The notes beneath the pieces were generated by a model that was given only the letters and a program-made list of their open reading frames with translations, was not told the origin of the DNA and did no database searches. This document shows positions 58,937-63,636 of a DNA stretch of 63,636 bases, in pieces. Within the stretch, counting starts at the first letter, position 1, and the number at the start of each line of letters is the position of its first letter. The position numbers and the translations under genes were made by a program. This DNA is from a bacterium (GTDB lineage Bacteria; Desulfobacterota; Binatia; HRBIN30; CADEER01), in contig JAUIGL010000031.1 in NCBI GenBank assembly GCA_030430165.1, forward strand, positions 1 through 63,636. Reading direction: 5' to 3'.

Positions 58937-59943
58937 GCCGTCTCTCCCGCTGAGTCGGGCTCGAGCACGGCCGCGCCGGCGAATCGTCCCTGGCGCAGGT
59001 CGTCCAGCGCCTGATTCGCTTCCGACAATGGGTAGCGGTGCGTGTGCAGCTCGATGGGGGTGCGGGCGGCGAGCTCGAGAAACTCGGTACCGTCTCGCCG
59101 GGTCAGGTTGGCGACCGATCGCAAGCTGCGTTCCTGCCACAGCAATCGGTACGGGAAGGATGGGATGTCGCTCATGTGGATGCCGGCGCAGACGACGGTC
59201 CCGCCGCGTACGACGCGCCGCAGCGCCTCGGGGACGAGCGTGCCGACCGGGGCGAAGATGATGGCGGAGTCGAGCGGCTCGGGGGGAGGTGTGTCGGAGT
59301 CGCCGGCCCAGCTGGCGCCGACGCGGATCGCGAAGTCCTGCGCTTGGCGATCGCCGGGGCGGGTGAAGGCGAAGACCTCGCGCCCGTGCGCAACTGCGAC
59401 CTGGGCGACGATGTGCGCCGCTGCGCCAAAGCCATAGAGTCCCAAGCGCGCGCCGTCGCCCGCCATGCGGTAGGCGCGGTAGCCGATCAGGCCGGCGCAG
59501 AGAAGCGGCGCTGCCTGTTCGTCCGAGTAGGACTCTGGAATCGGAAAACAGTAGCGCGCGTCGGCGACCATCTGCTCGGCGAAGCCGCCGTCGAGCTGGT
59601 AGCCGGTATAGCGCGCATCGGCGCAGAGGTTCTCGCGACCCGATGTGCAGTAGGAACACGTGCCGCACGAGTAGCCGAGCCACGGAACTCCGACCCGGTC
59701 ACCGATTGCGAAGCCGGTCACCGCGCTGCCGAGGCCGACGACCTCGCCGACCACCTCGTGCCCCGGAGTGACGGGAAGCTTCGGCTCGGTCAGATCACCG
59801 TCGACCACGTGCAGATCAGTGCGGCAAACCCCGCAGGCCTTGACGCGAATGGCAACCTGGTTCGCCCAAGGCTCGGGTGGCGCGAGCTGGACGGGGGTGA
59901 CGGAGCCCCCGCCGCCTAGGTACTGCATCGCCAGCATGCCCAA
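58933..59943 (-). CDS. Zinc-dependent alcohol dehydrogenase (MDR family)
   Basis: A 336-residue medium-chain dehydrogenase. Catalytic zinc: C in KACGVCRTDLHVVDG, HE in TPGHEVVGEVV; structural zinc: CGTCSYCTSGRENLC. The NAD(P) loop is LYGFGAAAHIVAQ. It resembles AdhA/YdjL-like primary alcohol dehydrogenases. The stop is coupled by a 4-bp overlap to the membrane sulfatase-like gene, an unusual pairing. The first residues (MGMLAMQY) allow ATG 59943 or a slightly later Met as start. Confidence 0.9.
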   Translation of the reverse strand: MGMLAMQYLGGGGSVTPVQLAPPEPWANQVAIRVKACGVCRTDLHVVDGDLTEPKLPVTPGHEVVGEVVGLGSAVTGFAIGDRVGVPWLGYSCGTCSYCTSGRENLCADARYTGYQLDGGFAEQMVADARYCFPIPESYSDEQAAPLLCAGLIGYRAYRMAGDGARLGLYGFGAAAHIVAQVAVAHGREVFAFTRPGDRQAQDFAIRVGASWAGDSDTPPPEPLDSAIIFAPVGTLVPEALRRVVRGGTVVCAGIHMSDIPSFPYRLLWQERSLRSVANLTRRDGTEFLELAARTPIELHTHRYPLSEANQALDDLRQGRFAGAAVLEPDSAGETA

Positions 59944-59949
59944 ACCTTA

Positions 59950-60000
59950 GCACCCAGCCCGCCCCAGCTCCCAGATCCCAGCCCCCAGCTCCCAAGCGCG
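59950..60000. repeat. Iterated CTCCCA/AGCCC word repeat
   Basis: CCAGCTCCCAGATCCCAGCC and CCCAGCTCCCAAGC repeat a 7-8 nt word. The reverse complement resembles the GGGAGCTGGGATCTGGG words at about 33014-33035. It lies between the second sulfatase-like gene and the dehydrogenase gene. Confidence 0.45.
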
Positions 60001-60013
60001 CGTGCAGCGCGCA

Positions 60014-61366
60014 TCAGTTCCCATACCCCAGCGCCCGCAATCGTTCCTTGAGCGCGGGGTCGACCGATTTCGGCAGCTCGGGCTGCTGCGGTGGCGACAG
60101 TTTCTCGAGCGCGGCGCTCAAGCGGGCCTTCATCTTGTTGGCGACGGCTTCGTCCGAGCGATCGTCGAGCTCGTTCGGATCGCGCGCGATGTCGTACAGC
60201 TCGGTGTCGCCGCGATCGGACAGCAACACCTTCCAGGGCCAACGGATGCCGGCGAAGACGTCGCGGTCGTAGCGATCGGGAGCGATCGTATTCAGCGCTT
60301 CGCTGCGGAACGCTTCGCCGACGACCAGATCGCGCTCGCCGATCGGCACCCCTTCGCTCGCTGCCGGGACTTCGAGCCCGAGCTCGCCGAGGATCAGCGG
60401 CAGCAGATCGACTACCGACACCGGCGCGTCGACGCGATCCCCGGCTCGCTCTGCCGCCGGCAGCTTGACGATCAGCGGGACTCGCAAGATCTCCTCGTAG
60501 AGCCACGGTCCGTGCCCCTCGTTGCCGTGCTCGCCGAACGACTCGCCGTGGTCGGCGACGACGACGATCAGCGCCTCCCCGAAGCGGCCGAGCTTGGCCA
60601 GCGCATCCAGCAGGCGGCCGAGGTGGTGGTCCATGAAGCGGATCTCGGAGTCGTAGGCGTCGATCTTCGCCGCCGCCTGGTCCGATTCCGCGTCGGCCGA
60701 GGTGAAGGAGAATTGCTTGTGGCGCCGGTAAGGGAAATGCGGGTCGAAGTAATTGACCATCAGATGAACCGGGCGCTCGCGCGGGATCGTCTGCAACCAT
60801 GCGATTGCCCGATCGGTGAGCTCGTCGGCTGCCCAGTCGACCCGGATCTTCTGTTTCGGCCGATCGGTCGCGACCAGACTGCTGCCGTCTTTCAATCCAG
60901 CGTGCTGAAACTCGTAGCCCTGGAGCAGGCCGAACTCAGGCGCCAACCACGGACCACCGGCCAAGGCGGCTGTTGCATAGCCCTGGTCGCGCAGGATCTC
61001 GGCCAAGGTGCGGACGTGCTCGCCGAGACGACTCACCCGGTTGTGGAACATCTCCTCGCCCTCGGGTGTGAAGTGGGCACCGTGGGTGGTCGGGTGCAAC
61101 CCGGTGAACATCGAAGCGTGCGAGGGCAGGGTCCACGACGAGGTCGACCAGGCGCGCTCGAAGAGCAGCCCCTGTTTCGCCAGCTTCTCGAGAACGGGGC
61201 TGGTGCGGCGTTCGTAACCGTATACGGAGAGATGATCGGCGCGGGTCGTGTCGATGGTGAGGAAGATGACGTCGGGCCGTAGCTGCTGCGGCGCCTCGCG
61301 ATCGCGGGTGCAGCCGGCCAGCACCAGTGCCAGGGGCAGAATCCAACTGAGCGTGCGGAAGGACAT
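60014..61366 (-). CDS. Sulfatase-like lipoprotein with Thr at the nucleophile position
   Basis: A 450-residue alkaline-phosphatase-superfamily protein. Start ATG 61366 has AGGA 8 nt upstream; the open frame extends 122 codons further with no similarity. Lipobox LALVLAGC. The metal-site strand is VIFLTIDTTRADHLSVYGYE, the active-site loop SSWTLPSHASMFTG with T79 in place of the Cys/Ser of sulfatases, and VVVADHGESFGEH near 340. It keeps the SHASMFTG helix of this family. Length fits the soluble class. It is presumably anchored at the outer face of the inner membrane or in the outer membrane; substrate unknown. Confidence 0.85.
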   Translation of the reverse strand: MSFRTLSWILPLALVLAGCTRDREAPQQLRPDVIFLTIDTTRADHLSVYGYERRTSPVLEKLAKQGLLFERAWSTSSWTLPSHASMFTGLHPTTHGAHFTPEGEEMFHNRVSRLGEHVRTLAEILRDQGYATAALAGGPWLAPEFGLLQGYEFQHAGLKDGSSLVATDRPKQKIRVDWAADELTDRAIAWLQTIPRERPVHLMVNYFDPHFPYRRHKQFSFTSADAESDQAAAKIDAYDSEIRFMDHHLGRLLDALAKLGRFGEALIVVVADHGESFGEHGNEGHGPWLYEEILRVPLIVKLPAAERAGDRVDAPVSVVDLLPLILGELGLEVPAASEGVPIGERDLVVGEAFRSEALNTIAPDRYDRDVFAGIRWPWKVLLSDRGDTELYDIARDPNELDDRSDEAVANKMKARLSAALEKLSPPQQPELPKSVDPALKERLRALGYGN

Positions 61367-61564
61367 CTTCGATTCCTGCGTCGACGAGCTGTCGGCGATG
61401 CCGACCGTGCCGCCGGCTCCGAAACCGCAACCCTTATCGCAGCGTCGATAGCGAGGGAAGACCGCGGCTCGGGAGGCAGTTGACCAGTTGAAACTCGGAG
61501 AGCGACCGCGGCGCTTTGAATGCGATCGATCCGGTCGAAGGCGACGAAAATACATCGGTGGGGC

Positions 61565-61702
61565 TACGCCCTCATTTGAGGGACCCTCATCCTGCCCTTC
61601 TCCCACAGGGAGAAGGGAATTCAGATGCCTCTCCCTGTGGGAGAGGTCGGCCGGAGGCCGGGTGAGGGCCCCTCGAATGACCGAGCGTAGCGAGGCTCCG
61701 TT
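61565..61702. repeat. Iterated CCCTC/GGGAGA inverted repeat, copy 4 type
   Basis: Bases 61565-61702 hold CTTCTCCCACAGGGAGAAGG and CCTCTCCCTGTGGGAGAGG hairpins plus GAGCGTAGCGAGGCTCCG (61684-61701). It is related in words, but not in extended sequence, to the MITE-like repeats. The remaining 61367-61560 and 61703-61751 show no gene, only the upstream region of the sulfatase-like gene. Confidence 0.6.
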
Positions 61703-61751
61703 TAGTTCTGAAGGCCCGAGCTGACCCACCACCCCTTGAGAGGCCGACCTG

Positions 61752-62999
61752 TCAGCGAACCGGTTCTTCCTCGACGCCGAAATAGTCCTGGTAAGCGCGC
61801 ACCCGTTCCCGCTCGGCGTCCGCGTCGAGGCCGGTGTCGGAGAAGCGGTACTCGTGCCGGCCGTGCTTGTCGCTTTGGTTGGTCGCCAGGTAGTCGCGCA
61901 TCTTGGCTTCGGTGTCTTGCGTCAGTTGCAGCCCGAAATGGTCGTAGATCTGGCCGACCGCGGCGATCGGGTCCTGCATGAAGGCGCCGAAGTGGATGTC
62001 GACGACGTTGTCGGCGGAGAGCCGGCCGCTGCGGCGCAGCTCGATCGACGATTCGTATGCTTCGACGTTCCAGTCGGCCCACTCGCGGGCGATGTCGGCC
62101 ACGTTCGGCTGCCAGCTCGACATGGCGCGCAGGGTGGTGCCGAGGCTCGCCACCGAGGCGACGACGCGCAGCGGGTCGCGATGCGTCTGGATGAAGCGAG
62201 CGTCGGGATACTGCTCGAGGACTGCTTCGAGAGTCCACAGGTAGGCCGGCGTCTTCAGCACCCAGCGCTCGCCGGGGTGTCGCCACTGCAACAGCTGGAG
62301 GAAGCGCTGGTGGCTGGCGAAGGCCGGCTGCCAGTCGTAGTCGTGGAGCAGCCAGTTTCCGAACCGCGGAACGCGGAAGGTGATCATGTCGCCGACGCTG
62401 GTCGCCTCGGTCGACATGATGCGCACGCATTCCTGCGGCAACCCGGCGCCCATGCGGTGCATCTTCTTGAAGTCGGGGATCAGGCGTTCCGACTGGTTGA
62501 GCTGTTGCCGCGTTCGTTCGATGCGCGGATCGCTGTGATAGGTCGCGGTCTCCGGCGGCGGGCACGGTTCTTCGACTTCCCAGGTCATCGGTACTCGATT
62601 GCTCGCATCCAGTGCCAGGAGCTCGTGCAGGATGGTGGTGCCGGTGCGCGCCATGCCGATGATGATGATCGGGCTGCGAATCGGCTGCGCCGCGATCTCC
62701 GGATGACGGCGGTGCCAATCTAGGATCTGCAGGCGGTTGGCCAAGCCTTGTACGATCTGGCTGCGCGCGATGCCGCGCCCGATCGGAGTCAGGTCGGCCT
62801 CGTCGGCGAGGCTGTCGGTCAGCCGCTGCAGCGGTTCGCGGAAGCGGTCGTCACCGAAATCGTCGAGCTTGGTTTGGTCGGCGGCTTGTTGCAGCAACCG
62901 CTCCGGCGCCAGCGAGAGCTGGGGCAGCAGTCGGCTGAACGGGGAAGCCGCGCGATTGATCAGTCGCGCGCCGAACGGCAACGCGGGTGGCTCCAGCAT
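61752..62999 (-). CDS. Sulfotransferase family protein
   Basis: A 415-residue protein with a PAPS 5'-phosphosulfate loop IIIIGMARTGTTILHELL (about 130-147) and the 3'-phosphate region RFIQTHRDPLRVVASVASLG (about 277-297). ATG 62999 starts the similarity; the frame extends upstream as a shadow of the flavoprotein gene. It would transfer sulfate from PAPS to an alcohol, amine or steroid-like acceptor in the cytoplasm. It begins 11 bp after the flavoprotein stop, so the two are cotranscribed. Confidence 0.88.
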   Translation of the reverse strand: MLEPPALPFGARLINRAASPFSRLLPQLSLAPERLLQQAADQTKLDDFGDDRFREPLQRLTDSLADEADLTPIGRGIARSQIVQGLANRLQILDWHRRHPEIAAQPIRSPIIIIGMARTGTTILHELLALDASNRVPMTWEVEEPCPPPETATYHSDPRIERTRQQLNQSERLIPDFKKMHRMGAGLPQECVRIMSTEATSVGDMITFRVPRFGNWLLHDYDWQPAFASHQRFLQLLQWRHPGERWVLKTPAYLWTLEAVLEQYPDARFIQTHRDPLRVVASVASLGTTLRAMSSWQPNVADIAREWADWNVEAYESSIELRRSGRLSADNVVDIHFGAFMQDPIAAVGQIYDHFGLQLTQDTEAKMRDYLATNQSDKHGRHEYRFSDTGLDADAERERVRAYQDYFGVEEEPVR

Positions 63000-63010
63000 C
63001 GGCGCTCGCC

Positions 63011-63636
63011 TCACTCGGGGGGGACGCTGCGCCCCGAAGCGTGGCGACCCGCCATGCGGCCGAAGAAGGTGCCGTCGGCCAGCGACAGTCCGCTGCTGTA
63101 GCCCTGCGCCGCCAGGCCCGACGTGGTTCGCCCCGCCGCGTACAGGCCGGGAATTACTTCGCCGTCGGGCGAGAGAACCTGCGCCGTCGGCAGGGTGTGG
63201 AGTCCGCCCATGGTGAACACCGTGTACAGCGAGTTTTCGACGCGATAGTCGAGCGCGGCGAAAGGAGGCGTGTCGAGCGGAGCGAGATAGGCCGCGCCCT
63301 TGTGGAAGATCGGATCCTCGCCGCGCGCGGCGTGTTGGTTGAACTGCTCGACGGTGGTCTGCAGCGCGCCGGTCGGCATCTCCAGCGCAGCCTCCAGGTC
63401 GGCGATACTCTCCTCGACCGCGGCGATTTCGGCGGGAGCGAACGGTCGTTCGAAGCACTTGTTGTCGCAGATCAGGAAGACGTGTCCCTCCTGGTGCAGC
63501 AGGGCGGCTTCGCCGACCGTCGTCTGGTAGAGGTCTTCGTTGATGAAGCGCATGCCGCGCTTGTTGACCATGATGCCGTTCATCAGCTTCTTCGGCACGG
63601 TATAGGGCAGGACGATGCAACCGGTCTCCATGCGCT
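63011..63636 (-). CDS. FAD-dependent oxidoreductase, C-terminal part (truncated at window edge)
   Basis: The N-terminal part lies beyond the window. The visible 208 codons belong to the fumarate-reductase/3-ketosteroid dehydrogenase-like FAD_binding_2 family: GIMVNKRGMRFINED, GGLHTLPTAQVLS, and the FAD-binding C-terminus GLYAAGRTTSGLAAQGYSSG then LADGTFFGRMAG. Such enzymes dehydrogenate or reduce alicyclic and steroid rings. Its partner downstream is the sulfotransferase. Confidence 0.9.
   Translation of the reverse strand, partial: RMETGCIVLPYTVPKKLMNGIMVNKRGMRFINEDLYQTTVGEAALLHQEGHVFLICDNKCFERPFAPAEIAAVEESIADLEAALEMPTGALQTTVEQFNQHAARGEDPIFHKGAAYLAPLDTPPFAALDYRVENSLYTVFTMGGLHTLPTAQVLSPDGEVIPGLYAAGRTTSGLAAQGYSSGLSLADGTFFGRMAGRHASGRSVPPE

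Noticed and set aside
58937..59683. Extension of the sulfatase-like gene into the alcohol dehydrogenase region
   Set aside because: The frame is open but lies over a well-supported dehydrogenase in another frame; the GTGA overlap at 58933-58936 gives a natural start.
63000..63620. Extension of the sulfotransferase gene upstream of 62999
   Set aside because: It overlaps the FAD oxidoreductase in another frame; similarity to sulfotransferases begins after Met at 62999.
1..63636. Ribosomal RNA, tRNA, insertion sequences or prophage
   Set aside because: I saw no rRNA or tRNA core motifs, and no transposase, integrase or phage structural proteins in any frame.

Overview
The window is a GC-rich bacterial chromosome segment with dense coding on both strands. 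It carries no rRNA, tRNA, insertion sequence, phage or CRISPR that I can see. Its gene content is six family III (CaiB/BaiF) CoA-transferases, thiolase/DUF35 pairs, molybdenum hydroxylase genes, phytanoyl-CoA-dioxygenase-like oxygenases, sulfatase-like proteins, and secreted Cys-rich proteins with dockerin-like calcium repeats. This content resembles uncultured soil or sediment lineages once filed under Deltaproteobacteria, such as Candidatus Binatota/Binatia. That placement is an inference from gene content, not from a marker gene. Both window edges cut a gene.

Layout. 1-4243: molybdenum-cofactor maturation genes (XdhC-type, MocA-type, CoxG-type) around a convergent membrane spermidine-synthase-like gene. 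4752-10484: three CoA-transferases and an acyl-CoA ligase. 10720-14007: a secreted haem/copper monooxygenase-like protein, a DUF3820 protein and a BadI/MenB-like hydratase. 14378-24075: a TetR regulator with a striking operator, a P450, a three-subunit molybdenum hydroxylase, an amidohydrolase, an aldolase-type thiolase with its DUF35 partner, and an enoyl-CoA hydratase. 24279-40367: mostly exported or accessory genes (Cys-rich protein, GH10 lipoprotein, BtrH-like protein with a lipoprotein, UspA, DUF2238, a second haem/copper protein, PhyH, Lgt-like, DUF488, carotenoid oxygenase, propeller/dihaem protein, DUF952). 40357-47650: minus-strand CoA-transferases, an SDR, a hybrid histidine kinase, a secreted 13-residue-repeat protein and a second PhyH. 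47899-54482: nitronate monooxygenase, EtfBA, DUF35, thiolase and CoA-transferase. 54488-63636: minus-strand YfhO-like protein, two sulfatase-like proteins, a zinc alcohol dehydrogenase, a sulfotransferase and a truncated flavoprotein.

How it fits together. CoA activation (ligase, CoA-transferases), oxidation (P450, molybdenum hydroxylase, EtfBA-linked steps), hydration, and thiolytic or retro-aldol cleavage together look like machinery for degrading complex carbon skeletons such as steroids, terpenoids or alicyclic acids. The substrate cannot be read from sequence. A shared palindrome with AAACG/CGTTT half-sites precedes three catabolic units (4664, 16327, 47820) and suggests one regulon.

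The most unusual material is non-coding. Four intergenic elements (5984-6207, 12955-13120, 51658-51840, 53040-53224) are arrays of heptamer boxes about every 24 bp, each pair enclosing a different small perfect hairpin, arranged as two inverted halves around a homologous core. I know of no described family with this design. There are also MITE-like repeats with terminal inverted repeats (one abutting a SET-domain relic), several related families of long hairpins built from iterated 9-10 nt words, and a G-quadruplex-forming tandem repeat.
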